From: Hyphomicrobium album
GTDB lineage: Bacteria > Pseudomonadota > Alphaproteobacteria > Rhizobiales > Hyphomicrobiaceae
Assembly: GCF_009708035.1 (NCBI RefSeq)
Contig: NZ_WMBQ01000003.1
Coordinates: 1-64,000 of the forward strand
Direction of reading: 5' to 3'
DNA: 64,000 nucleotides
The translations under genes and the position numbers were made by a program. Under the pieces are notes generated by a model, which was not told the DNA's origin, made no database searches, and worked only from the letters and a program-made list of their open reading frames with translations. Positions 1 through 8,210 of this stretch are shown piece by piece (positions within the stretch are counted from its first letter, which is position 1; each line of letters begins with the position of its first letter).

Positions 1-206
1 GCAGCAGAAGGCGCACAGTGATTCTGTGCGTCGGTATTGGAGCAAATTCGCCCGTTTTAAGCGCCATCGGCCAGTGTCCCCCTGTCCCCTAGGCAGGCAG
101 ACTTACCGACGTTGCTTTGCTCGTGTGTTGCTCCAATGTGGCCCAACCTGGGCACGGTGCAGAGCGCTCGAGGAGAAAGGCTTCCGATCCGACCTAGGCC
201 GCGGCG
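1..206. other. intergenic edge with short hairpin
   Basis: No credible gene is seen here. CGCACAG at 12-18 and CTGTGCG at 24-30 form a perfect 7-bp stem with a 5-nt loop. No long T run follows, so it is at best a weak terminator for a gene outside the window. The rest, up to the histidine kinase stop codon, shows nothing recognisable. Confidence 0.4.
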
Positions 207-1460
207 TCACGCCTCGGATGGAAATGCGTCGCAGGTACCCGCCGGGAGCGTCACCTCGATCGTGCTGGGTCGCGTGGCGGCTGCGCCGGCCTCTCCGCCA
301 TGTTGCCGAGCGATCTGACGAACAAGAGCAAGCCCCAGGCCAGACCCTTGCGAGCGCGTTCCGCGCGGGCGGTAAAACGGCGCGAAGACCTGCTCACGCT
401 CGCCCATGGGGATGCCATCTCCACCGTCGCTCACCGTCAGGATAGCGCGTTGGCCCTGGCGGCGAACCCGGACCCCAACCGGAGGCGATCCGTGCTGCTG
501 GGCATTTTCGATGAGGTTGCGAATCATTCGACGCAGCAAGGTCGGATCGCCGCTCACAACGATGGGCTCGCCCGTGATGTCGCTCTCCCCGCACCGCGCA
601 CCCTCCTCCGCCGCGAGCGCCAAAAGGTCGACCTCCTCACGAATGTCGAGCTCCCTTACGGCGTTGAGGCGGCTTGAGAGCAGGATCTGTTCGATCAAGG
701 CGTCGATTTCGGTGACGTCCTTCTCCAGATCGGCTTTGCGCTTCGGGTCCGCAACCTCTTTGAGCAGCTCAGCCGTCAGACGCAGGCGCGCCAAGGGAGT
801 CCTGAGCTCATGCGAGACATTGGCAAGCAAAAGCTTATGCGCGCCGACCAGCTGCTCGATCTGTGCCGCGGCGCTGTTGAAGCTCTGCGCCAGGCGCCCG
901 ACCTCGTCGCAGCCTTCGACTTTTACCCGCGCCGTAAGGTCGCCTGATCCCAATGCCTCTACACTCGATTGCAGGCGTTCGAGCCGGCGCGTCATGCGTC
1001 GCACGACCGGATAGCAAAGAAGCGCGATCAGGAGTCCCACAGGGACGAACATCTTCACCTTGTCGTAGATATCTTGCGTCGATGAGAATCCTCGCGCCTC
1101 GATCCAGCCTCCATTGCTCAGACGAATACCAATGGCAGGCCGGATGGCTACGAAAACGTTGTCGCCGCCCTCATCGCCGACGGCGTCGATGAGACGATTG
1201 TCAGCGCCAAAAAGGGCAAAGTCGACACCTACCAATTCGGATAGATCCGTGAGGAAGCGGCGGCGGGCGACAGGGTCGGAGTCGGGAGACAGCAAACGGC
1301 GCGACTCGAAAGTGGCGACGCTCTCGAGAGCAATTTGGGCGTCATTCTTCCGCCCTGACAAATGCCAGAGACCAATGATCCCAACGACGACAATCAAGAG
1401 CGCCCCGAACATCGTCAGGTAAAGCTGGTAATGGAATCGGTTGCGTATCGGCCAGCTCAA
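207..1460 (-). CDS. sensor histidine kinase, HAMP-containing
   Basis: This is an inner-membrane sensor kinase of 417 aa. The first membrane helix is near residues 13-32. A periplasmic sensor of about 105 residues follows, then a second helix near 137-153 and a HAMP linker. The HisKA box is NVSHELRTPLARL with the phospho-accepting histidine at about residue 217. The ATPase domain has an N box (NLIENAQQHG), a G1 box (VSDGGDGIP), an F box (FAPFYRP) and a G2 box (GSGLGLALV). The start is a TTG that overlaps the TGA of the upstream response regulator (TTGA), so the two are translationally coupled. Its architecture is like CpxA/RstB-type kinases. The signal sensed is unknown. Confidence 0.93.
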   Translation of the reverse strand: MSWPIRNRFHYQLYLTMFGALLIVVVGIIGLWHLSGRKNDAQIALESVATFESRRLLSPDSDPVARRRFLTDLSELVGVDFALFGADNRLIDAVGDEGGDNVFVAIRPAIGIRLSNGGWIEARGFSSTQDIYDKVKMFVPVGLLIALLCYPVVRRMTRRLERLQSSVEALGSGDLTARVKVEGCDEVGRLAQSFNSAAAQIEQLVGAHKLLLANVSHELRTPLARLRLTAELLKEVADPKRKADLEKDVTEIDALIEQILLSSRLNAVRELDIREEVDLLALAAEEGARCGESDITGEPIVVSGDPTLLRRMIRNLIENAQQHGSPPVGVRVRRQGQRAILTVSDGGDGIPMGEREQVFAPFYRPRGTRSQGSGLGLALVRQIARQHGGEAGAAATRPSTIEVTLPAGTCDAFPSEA

Positions 1461-2143
1461 TCCTGCGTCCTCGCAAACACGTATCCGGTGCCCCGAACGG
1501 TGATGATGCGGCGCGGCCTCTTCGGATCGTCCTCGATGCTTGCCCGGATGCGCGAGATGTGGACGTCGATCGAGCGATCGAATGCCTCCAGGGCCTCGCC
1601 CTTAACGAGGTCCATAAGCGCCTCCCGCGCCATGACGCGACCGGGCCGCTCGGCGAGCGCAACGAGCAGGTCGAACTGATAGCCTGTTAGTGTGCGCGCG
1701 ACGCCTTCGATGCGCGCCACGCGCGCGCCGCGATCGATCTCGAGCCGGCCGAAAATCAGCAGGTCGCCCTTCCGCATGTCCCTCTCGCGGCGCAGGATCG
1801 CGCGCAGGCGCGCTAGGAGTTCGCGGGGCTCAAATGGCTTGGGCAGGTAGTCGTCGGCGCCCAGCTCCAGCCCGATGATCCGGTCCATGGCCTCCCCGCG
1901 CGCCGTCAACATCAAGATCGGCGTCGGCGCCGCCACGCGCACCTGCCGGCACACCTCGAGGCCGTCGATGTCGGGCAGCATCACGTCCAGCACTATGGCG
2001 TCGAAGCCATCGCGCGCGTGCAGCTTCAGGCCCGCGCCGCCGCTCGGAGCGTGCGAAACAACAAATCCCTCGGCGCCCAGATAGTCGCTCAACATCCCGG
2101 CAAGCCGCAGGTCGTCCTCGATGAGGAGGATCTGATGCATCAT
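1457..2143 (-). CDS. OmpR/PhoB-family response regulator
   Basis: This 228-aa protein is the cytoplasmic partner of the kinase gene it overlaps. The receiver domain has an acidic pocket (EDD at residues 9-11), the phospho-acceptor aspartate in LDVMLPD at about residue 53, and the conserved lysine in LPKPF. The C-terminal winged-helix DNA-binding domain ends in ITVRGTGYVF, typical of OmpR/PhoB proteins. It is the first gene of the kinase operon. The intergenic region upstream carries a phased direct repeat of TTTGTAAAG, the type of site this family binds, which suggests autoregulation and control of the divergent small genes. The target assignment is inference. Confidence 0.95.
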   Translation of the reverse strand: MMHQILLIEDDLRLAGMLSDYLGAEGFVVSHAPSGGAGLKLHARDGFDAIVLDVMLPDIDGLEVCRQVRVAAPTPILMLTARGEAMDRIIGLELGADDYLPKPFEPRELLARLRAILRRERDMRKGDLLIFGRLEIDRGARVARIEGVARTLTGYQFDLLVALAERPGRVMAREALMDLVKGEALEAFDRSIDVHISRIRASIEDDPKRPRRIITVRGTGYVFARTQD

Positions 2144-2430
2144 GTTCTCGAGTTGAGGACCCCGAGCCCAGAAGCCTCATACCTACGGCCAAAATGCGTC
2201 AAAGGCGGACGGGCCAGAGTACGAGTTTGGTTTACGCGTCGAAATCCGCGCATTCCGCCGCGGCGCGTGTTTGTAAAGTTTTGTAAAGCGCGGCGAATAA
2301 CCGCCGGCGTTTCGCGCCGCACTTGATCGCGCTCGACTTCACATAACTTTACATGCCGGACAAACGGCAGAAATCCCCGCTTTTCAATCTCGGTCCCTGC
2401 TGCGGGGCCAAAGAGAGTGGAGGATTGTTC
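2144..2430. promoter_or_regulatory. divergent regulatory region with TTTGTAAAG repeats
   Basis: The region between the response regulator and the small-protein genes holds two identical 9-mers TTTGTAAAG at 2270-2278 and 2280-2288. Their starts are exactly 10 bp apart, one helical turn. An inverted partial copy (CTTTACA) lies at 2347-2353. Tandem same-face half-sites are typical for dimers of OmpR/PhoB-type regulators. That the neighbouring regulator binds here is inference. Confidence 0.55.
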
Positions 2431-2577
2431 TTGTCCAAAGATCATCCTGAGAACGAGGCCGGTGCACCCGATAGCGAGCCTGAGCTGAGCCGCCTCGGGG
2501 CCATAAGCCTTGTCGTCGTGTTGCTCCTCCTGATCACGCTGATGGGAGGGCTCCTCTATGCGTCGACGGGGCTCTGA
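2431..2577 (+). CDS. small single-pass membrane protein, 48 aa
   Basis: A TTG at 2431 is preceded by a strong ribosome-binding site (GGAGG at 2419-2423, 7-nt spacing). This favours a 48-aa product over the in-frame ATG at 2353, which lacks a good site and would begin inside the putative operator zone. The product has an acidic, charged N-terminal half and one hydrophobic helix near residues 21-44 containing VVVLLLLITLMGG, ending just after it. Its stop overlaps the start of the next gene by 20 bp, so the two are probably co-translated. The family is not recognised. Its position beside a two-component system makes it a candidate small regulatory or accessory membrane protein, but this is inference. 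Confidence 0.55.
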   Translation: MSKDHPENEAGAPDSEPELSRLGAISLVVVLLLLITLMGGLLYASTGL

Positions 2578-3046
2578 TGCTTTCGCCGCGCCTTATGTCG
2601 GCACCAAAGCGATGCGGAGCCAAGGCGGGGCGGGATTGGCGTGCGCTGTCTGCACCGTCCTCTCGGTTTTGTGCCTCCCGCCCGTATCTCAAGTTCGGGC
2701 CGCTGCGGCCTCCGCCACGCTGGCACCAGGCGCCCGCCAGCCCGGCCCCACAGCCACGTTGGCTCGGAAGCAGAATTGGTATTGCCGGCGAATAGAGCGC
2801 GCGATCGCCAGTCTCGCGGACGCGATGCTGGCGGCGAAGGCACGCGCGGAATTGGAGGAGGAGCAATTGGCGCCGACACTCGCGCGGACGTTTGCGCGTG
2901 TCTCTGGTCCGCCCGGAGCGGGCAATGCCGCCCTCGCCGAGTTCCAGGAACTGCGTAGCGACGCGGACCAATTGAACGACCTGCTGCGGGAAAAGGGATG
3001 CGCGACCTTCCCTATCTGGGTCGATGCTCCCGAGTTCTTGAAGTGA
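2558..3046 (+). CDS. hypothetical secreted protein, 162 aa
   Basis: This 162-aa protein has a hydrophobic signal-like segment near residues 27-48. The mature part is rich in Ala, Glu and Arg, with predicted helical, coiled-coil character (LAAKARAELEEEQL) between two cysteines, one in NWYCRR and one near the C-terminus in EKGCATF. The chosen ATG has GGGAGGG just upstream and overlaps the end of the preceding membrane-protein gene. An internal ATG at 2612 would shorten the N-terminus to a more normal signal peptide. No family is recognised. A periplasmic location is likely. Confidence 0.6.
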   Translation: MRRRGSDAFAAPYVGTKAMRSQGGAGLACAVCTVLSVLCLPPVSQVRAAAASATLAPGARQPGPTATLARKQNWYCRRIERAIASLADAMLAAKARAELEEEQLAPTLARTFARVSGPPGAGNAALAEFQELRSDADQLNDLLREKGCATFPIWVDAPEFLK

Positions 3047-3239
3047 TGGCGCGATGCGCGGCTGCCCGCCTCCTTACGAAACTTTGCGTTCTCGAAAAAC
3101 GCCGGCAACGGGCAGTCGCAATCCCAAGCGCACGATGTCAGCCCCCGGGATGTGGCTGCGCAATCAGCGATCCCAGCGACCCTGCCGCGCCGCTTCACGG
3201 CAGGCGTGCCTTTGTCGGCGTCAATTTCCCGGAGCATGC

Positions 3240-3767
3240 ATGAATCAGCAAACGCCCTCTCGCCACCTCGCACTTCTCGCTCTCCTCGTGAGCAGCTTGC
3301 AGCCAACAAGCGCCGCACCTCTCGAGGTGTTCAGTGCAATGCCTGGTTTTTGGATAGGACCCGGGCGCATTGAATTCACCGAGGGCGCATCAGAGGCACT
3401 CGTGTGCAAGGCCTACTACGCGACCACGGATCAGACCAGCCGGCTCAGCATCGTTCTCCGCTGCGCCAGCCCTTCTCAGAAAATTGAGCTGAGGGCTCAG
3501 CTGCTAGCGCAAGGCCCAAATTTGACGGGGATCTGGGAGGAACGAACCTACAACGCCAGCGGAACCGTCACCGGCCAAGCGACGGATCAGCAAATTACGC
3601 TTTCGGTCGAAGGCGGCGGTTTCACCGCCACGATGCTGGTGGTGCAAGACGGAGGACACCAGAGCGTGTCCATCACGACGCAAGGCGTCGGCTTCACGAA
3701 GGTCAGCGTGTCGCTCACCCGCGGCACAAACGACAAAGACGGCAAGCCCAACGAGGCTCACCGGTAG
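3240..3767 (+). CDS. conserved secreted protein of unknown function, 175 aa
   Basis: The start ATG at 3240 has GGAG five bases upstream and begins a clear signal peptide (HLALLALLVSSLQPTSAA), so it is preferred to an in-frame ATG at 3054. The mature protein is predicted to be all beta: it has alternating hydrophobic residues, repeated GT/GQ turns and two cysteines (LVCKAYY and LRCASPS). It ends in a VSVSLTRG strand and a hydrophilic tail. I recall similar small secreted proteins in Rhizobiales but know no assigned function. It lies between two other small secreted proteins on the same strand. Confidence 0.72.
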   Translation: MNQQTPSRHLALLALLVSSLQPTSAAPLEVFSAMPGFWIGPGRIEFTEGASEALVCKAYYATTDQTSRLSIVLRCASPSQKIELRAQLLAQGPNLTGIWEERTYNASGTVTGQATDQQITLSVEGGGFTATMLVVQDGGHQSVSITTQGVGFTKVSVSLTRGTNDKDGKPNEAHR

Positions 3768-3853
3768 GCTCGAGCAAGCTGCGACTCTGGCCTCGCCGCC
3801 GAGCGCACTCGAAAGACGCCGCACCAATGCAGCCCAAACCTTGAGAGGCGGAT

Positions 3854-4246
3854 ATGAATTGGCGTCCTGCGAATATTCCACGGTTTGCGACGGCGAGGTG
3901 CGTGGTCCCCGCGATGCTCCTTGGGCTGTTGCTGGTCCCGTCGAGCCGCGCACAGGATCAGCCCAACGCATCGGTCGTCGCCTCCGCCGCGACAGTCGCC
4001 GATGGGCGGCCCTGGACCATGCACATGGTCGACCAACAAAGGTTCACGCTGACCTTGATGCCGAACGGCACGGGTACGATGGAGCCCAACTCCCTCGCAC
4101 CCGACCTCACCTGGTGGCAAAGTGGGGAAAGCCTGTGCATCAGGCCATCGCCGATTAAGAGCGAGCATTGCGTCACGTTGCTCGTTCGCGACGGCGGCTA
4201 CGATGCCGTCGAAAACAGCGCCCTCTTCTTTAGGCTTCGCCGCTGA
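3854..4246 (+). CDS. hypothetical secreted protein, 130 aa
   Basis: A GAGGCGG ribosome-binding site precedes the ATG. The N-terminus is basic, followed by a hydrophobic stretch (VPAMLLGLLLVPSSRAQ) that looks like a signal peptide cleaved after SSRA. The mature part of about 95 residues has a lipocalin-like or beta-sandwich pattern (FTLTLMPNGTGTM, LTWWQSGESLC) and two cysteines (ESLCIRP, SEHCVTL) that could form a disulphide. It sits 86 bp after another small secreted beta protein and is probably in the same transcription unit. No function can be assigned. Confidence 0.68.
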   Translation: MNWRPANIPRFATARCVVPAMLLGLLLVPSSRAQDQPNASVVASAATVADGRPWTMHMVDQQRFTLTLMPNGTGTMEPNSLAPDLTWWQSGESLCIRPSPIKSEHCVTLLVRDGGYDAVENSALFFRLRR

Positions 4247-4355
4247 CCGCGAGTGCTCCCTCCAAATGCGAAACATGGCTGTCCGAATATGCTTAACGGG
4301 CCGCCAGAAACATTCCTTCACACAGCGTCATGCTTTGGCCCAGTGGCTTGCATAG

Positions 4356-5654
4356 GTGTCCGATACGGGGTGCGCATCAGTGCACCAAATGCAGAGTAGC
4401 CACTTCACCAGGGGATGTGGTTTGGCCAATTGCTCACCAGCCCACCTGTCTCTCGCGCGAGCATACGAACCCGTCCGGCTCAGTTGCGCTGCAGCCATCC
4501 TCGTTGCAGCCCAACTGTTGTTGGTCGGTTGTGCCACTGATCGGTATAGCGCAGTTCCCTCGGCGCTCGCCGGCGACCTCACCTTCGCGCAGGTCGAGAA
4601 TGCGCGCTTTGCAGGCGAGGATGTCGCCTCCATGCGAATCGAGCTCGAAAGAGCCTTCGCACGCCGGCGCTCTCAAGCGCAGTCGGCCGCGCCGGTGACG
4701 CTCCTCGCATTGTCCAGTGGACAGGAGGACGGCGCCTTCGGGGCGGGCCTTCTCGTCGGCTGGAGCGAACACGGCGGCCGGCCAGCATTCCAGATCGTCA
4801 CCGGCACGAGCACGGGTGCACTTGCAGCGCCCTTCGCGTTTCTCGGCCCCGAGTTCGATTGGGCGCTCGAGGCCATGTACACGAAAACCGGCGCCGACGA
4901 CGTTGTGGACGCACGCTACCTAGTGGCGGCCGTCAACAACGATGCATTGATGGATACGGAACCTCTCGCGCGGACCATCGCCAAGTATCTCACGCCAGGG
5001 GTCCTGCAACGCATCGCCGCCGAATATCAAAAAGGTCGGCTATTGTTGATCTCGACCACCAATCTCGATTCCGGCAAGCTCGTCATCTGGAACATCGGCG
5101 CCATCGCCGCCAGCGAGAATCCGCAGCGTCTTGAACTGGTGCGCAAGATCGTCCTCGCGTCGGCGGCTATCCCGGGGCTTTTTCCTCCCGTCATGATCGA
5201 CGCCACCCTGAAAGATGGACGTCATCAGGAGATGCACGTCGACGGCGGGACGGTGTCGCAGATGTTCCTTTATCCGCCGTCTCTCGACATGGCAGCGATC
5301 ATCAAGGCCTTCGCCAAGAGGAAGGAGCGGCCTGCCGCGTATATCGTCCGCAATGGACGCGTCAGCCCTCAACCCGAGGAGGTAGAGCGCGGGACGCTGC
5401 AAATCGCGGGTCGCGCCATCACCACGATGATCGCGAGCAACGCCGTCGGAGAACTCTATCGGATCTATACGACGACGCAGCGCGACCATATCGATTTCAA
5501 ACTCGCTTTGATCGAGGACGACTTTGCGGAGCCGTATAAGCTGCGCTTCGACCACGGGTACATGACCAAGCTGTTTGCTTATGGGAGAGCGAAAGGCATC
5601 GCCGGCTATGCCTGGCAGACCGTTCCTCCCGGCTATGCACGCTCGTCGCAGTGA
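4356..5654 (+). CDS. patatin-like phospholipase, lipoprotein
   Basis: This is a serine acyl hydrolase of the patatin family. It has a glycine-rich oxyanion loop (SSGQEDGAFGAG, residues 120-131), the nucleophile elbow GTSTG (150-154, serine 152), and the Asp of the Ser-Asp dyad in VDGGT near residue 296. A hydrophobic stretch ending in LLLVGCA places a lipobox cysteine at residue 59, so the enzyme is probably anchored to an envelope membrane. The N-terminal part before the lipobox is unusually long for a lipoprotein, and the GTG at 4356 lacks a strong ribosome-binding site; ATG 4389 is an alternative. It follows three small secreted proteins, which fits an envelope role. The substrate is unknown. 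Confidence 0.85.
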   Translation: MSDTGCASVHQMQSSHFTRGCGLANCSPAHLSLARAYEPVRLSCAAAILVAAQLLLVGCATDRYSAVPSALAGDLTFAQVENARFAGEDVASMRIELERAFARRRSQAQSAAPVTLLALSSGQEDGAFGAGLLVGWSEHGGRPAFQIVTGTSTGALAAPFAFLGPEFDWALEAMYTKTGADDVVDARYLVAAVNNDALMDTEPLARTIAKYLTPGVLQRIAAEYQKGRLLLISTTNLDSGKLVIWNIGAIAASENPQRLELVRKIVLASAAIPGLFPPVMIDATLKDGRHQEMHVDGGTVSQMFLYPPSLDMAAIIKAFAKRKERPAAYIVRNGRVSPQPEEVERGTLQIAGRAITTMIASNAVGELYRIYTTTQRDHIDFKLALIEDDFAEPYKLRFDHGYMTKLFAYGRAKGIAGYAWQTVPPGYARSSQ

Positions 5655-5662
5655 ATTTTTGA

Positions 5663-6190
5663 CTAGCCCGCCGTCGCGCGCAACAGGCTGTCGAGGTCGA
5701 GTGCGCGCGTGTGCATGGCGAGGCCCCCGTCGGCGTTGCGCGGCCAGTCCTTCTCATGCCTATCCCAATAGAGCTCGATGCCGTTGCCGTCAGGGTCGCG
5801 CAGGTACAGCGCTTCGCTGACGCCGTGGTCGCTCGCGCCGTCGAGGCCAATGCCGGCGTCGATGAGGCGACGCAGGGCGTCGGCGAGCAACGCACGCGTC
5901 GGATAGAGGATGGCGACATGGAACAGCCCCGTCGTACCGGGTGGTGGCGGCGGGCCGCCTTTACTCTCCCAAGTGTTGAGGCCGATGTGGTGGTGATAGC
6001 CGCCGGCCGCGAGGAATGCGGCGTCGCGCCCGTAGCGCTGCTTCAGCTCGAAGCCGAGCACGCCGCAATAGAACGCCAATGCGCGGTCGAGATCGGCCAC
6101 TTTCAAGTGCGCGTGGCCGATGCGCACGCCGGCATCGATGGGGCGAGGCGTGAGATTGGGGTCGAGAGCGGGCAGCGTGGGCTGGGACAT
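5663..6190 (-). CDS. VOC family (glyoxalase/extradiol dioxygenase-like) protein
   Basis: This 175-aa protein of the vicinal oxygen chelate fold contains two beta-alpha-beta-beta-beta modules. Likely metal ligands are the His in GHAHLKV near residue 28, the His cluster in GYHHHIGL, and the Glu in GNGIELYWD. The pattern resembles the N-terminal half of CatE-type catechol 2,3-dioxygenase or glyoxalase-like proteins. The ATG at 6190 is used because the longer frame runs into the neighbouring methyltransferase gene and codes for no sensible sequence. It is convergent with the patatin gene, 8 bp away. The substrate cannot be told from sequence. Confidence 0.85.
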   Translation of the reverse strand: MSQPTLPALDPNLTPRPIDAGVRIGHAHLKVADLDRALAFYCGVLGFELKQRYGRDAAFLAAGGYHHHIGLNTWESKGGPPPPPGTTGLFHVAILYPTRALLADALRRLIDAGIGLDGASDHGVSEALYLRDPDGNGIELYWDRHEKDWPRNADGGLAMHTRALDLDSLLRATAG

Positions 6191-6266
6191 GGGTGTTCGC
6201 CTCAGGGGGTCTGTCCCGGCAACATGTAGGTGCGGGCGCCCGGGTTGCCGAGGGTGACAGGAGGGG

Positions 6267-6989
6267 CTACGCGGCGCGCGCCAGCGTATGCACTTCGCGG
6301 GCGGTGCCGGCCGGGTCGCGCGCAAAGCCCAGGCGGGCGGCCAAATCGAATAGCTGCTGCAGCCCCGCGTCGCCATAGGTGTCGCGGTGCACCTCCATGA
6401 CGATGGCGCGGACGTGCGGTAGCGCCGCGATTTGCATGAGGGCCAGCTCGCCCCCTTCGATGTCCATGATGAGGACGCCGGGCTTGTGCTTGTCGAGCAG
6501 CTGGGCGAGGTCGAGCGACGGCACCTCGACGGCGCGCTCGTAGGCAGCCGACGTGGGCTCGAGCGAGCTCGCCCAGAAATCGCGGCGGCAATAGAACGGC
6601 ATGCTCGCGGGAAACGGAGGCACCTGCGCCACGCCGTTGAGCACCACCGTGTCCGCGATGCCGTTCAGACGGTGGACGTTCTCGATATAGGGCACGAGGT
6701 CAGGATTGGCCTCGACGCAGACGATCTTGCCGGCAGCCGTGTTGCGGCGAAGGTAGCTCGAGACGAAGCCGATGCCGGAACCAAGCTCGAGCACGGTGTC
6801 GCCGGGCGCTACGGCACGCGCGCCCATTCTCGCCTCGCCCCATTCATAGCGCCCCTTGGCGAGCGTCCACTCCATGTTCGGGGAGATGACTTTGGCGGAG
6901 AGCGGCAACCGGATGCCATCTACCTTGGCTTCGCCACGCCAGCGGTTGAGGTGCAGTCGGGCGGTTCGGGTCAGCTTCATTGCACACAC
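6267..6989 (-). CDS. FkbM family methyltransferase
   Basis: This 240-aa SAM-dependent methyltransferase has motif I as VLELGSGIG at residues 66-74. The acidic ribose-binding residue follows in VCVEANPDLVPYI, and the FkbM-type motif LIMDIEGGEL comes later. The family usually O-methylates sugars or small hydroxylated metabolites. A start three codons later (MKLTRTA) is also possible. The gene stands alone on the minus strand between the VOC protein and the dehydrogenase-like gene, and context does not reveal its substrate. Confidence 0.85.
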   Translation of the reverse strand: MCAMKLTRTARLHLNRWRGEAKVDGIRLPLSAKVISPNMEWTLAKGRYEWGEARMGARAVAPGDTVLELGSGIGFVSSYLRRNTAAGKIVCVEANPDLVPYIENVHRLNGIADTVVLNGVAQVPPFPASMPFYCRRDFWASSLEPTSAAYERAVEVPSLDLAQLLDKHKPGVLIMDIEGGELALMQIAALPHVRAIVMEVHRDTYGDAGLQQLFDLAARLGFARDPAGTAREVHTLARAA

Positions 6990-7067
6990 ACGTTGGCTGG
7001 AGCGGCGCTACAAGACTTCAGCTTGGCGAAAACGTCCATGCCAAAGTGGGCGTCCTCGTTCGTATGG

Positions 7068-8195
7068 TTACGCGGCAATCTGCGCCTCGCGCTCGAGCGT
7101 GCAGGTGATGTCGAGATCGGCGACCTCCGCCTCGAAGTCGGCGAGCGGGAACAGTCCAAAACAAGGCGTGGCGCCCGGCGGCGGTCCCTCGCCTGTCACG
7201 AGCCGCTTGGCGAGGATCACCGACGCCATTGCCGGCACGTAAGGACCATCGCCCCTGCGCGCGATCAGCGTCCAGGTCGACGCCCGGCTCGTCCCCTGCT
7301 GGTCGCGGCCGACGACCCGCACGAACATGCCGCCCGCGTCGGTGCCCAGCATCGATAGCCGCCGCTTGGCGGCGAGCATCGGCGGCGCGAGTGCGCCGAG
7401 GTCGCGCAGCAGCCCGGCGCGGACCAGCCCGGCTGCGGCCCACAGCCCGAGGTGAAACACACTGACCTCAAGGCCGGCGCTGAAACGTGCGGTCCGCAGC
7501 TCGGGATAGTGCTGTGGCAGCAGCTCGAGATCGGGCACGTCGACGTCGCTCATCCAGCGCGCGCCGATCTCAGGAAAGACATGCCGGTGCAGGCCGTGCC
7601 AGGCGTAGAGCGTGGTCCACCGACCGCCGCTCCGCGCTTGGATCGGCTTGCCCGCAGCGCTTATGATCGACGCTGCCGTCGCGATGCCGGGATCGAAGCT
7701 GTTGCCGGGTGAGATGCCGATGTGCACCTCGTCGAGCTGCGCGAGGTTGCCGGCCATGTGCCGCACCGCGGCCGATGACAACCCCGGCACGGAGCTCGCG
7801 CCGCTGACGACGCTGACGTTGGCAGCGCGCGCCTCCGCGTCGAGCTGCGTGATGCCGGTGACGAAGCCGCGCGCATCGGCGAGATCGACGTAGTGGCACC
7901 CCGCAGCGATGCAGGTGCGCGCCAGATGGTAGTCCTGCGCCTGGAAGGGCCCCGAGGCATTGATGACGACGCCCGGCGCCAGCGCCCGCAGCTCTTGTGC
8001 GGTGACGCGCGTGGCGTCGAGCGCGGCGGCCGTGACGCTGGCCTCGGCCGTCGGAGAGAGCATCCCCGCCTGCGCCCGCGCCGAGGCAAGGGAGCGTCCG
8101 GCGATGATGACGTCGAGACCGGGCTCGCGGGCCAGGCGTTCCGCCGCACGCGCCCCGAACGCACCGTAGCCGCCGACGATGATGATGCGGCCCAC
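7068..8195 (-). CDS. saccharopine dehydrogenase-like NAD(P)-binding protein
   Basis: This 375-aa protein has an N-terminal Rossmann fold with IIIVGGYGAFGARAAERLA (residues 4-22) and the following strand ending in VIIAGRS. Later segments such as GVVINASGPFQ and CHYVDLAD are typical of saccharopine dehydrogenase-like reductases. True lysine-pathway saccharopine dehydrogenases keep more conserved C-terminal features, so the actual reaction is unknown. It is followed 77 bp downstream by the FkbM methyltransferase on the same strand. Confidence 0.83.
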   Translation of the reverse strand: MGRIIIVGGYGAFGARAAERLAREPGLDVIIAGRSLASARAQAGMLSPTAEASVTAAALDATRVTAQELRALAPGVVINASGPFQAQDYHLARTCIAAGCHYVDLADARGFVTGITQLDAEARAANVSVVSGASSVPGLSSAAVRHMAGNLAQLDEVHIGISPGNSFDPGIATAASIISAAGKPIQARSGGRWTTLYAWHGLHRHVFPEIGARWMSDVDVPDLELLPQHYPELRTARFSAGLEVSVFHLGLWAAAGLVRAGLLRDLGALAPPMLAAKRRLSMLGTDAGGMFVRVVGRDQQGTSRASTWTLIARRGDGPYVPAMASVILAKRLVTGEGPPPGATPCFGLFPLADFEAEVADLDITCTLEREAQIAA

Positions 8196-8210
8196 GGCGC
8201 GCCGCCGTGG

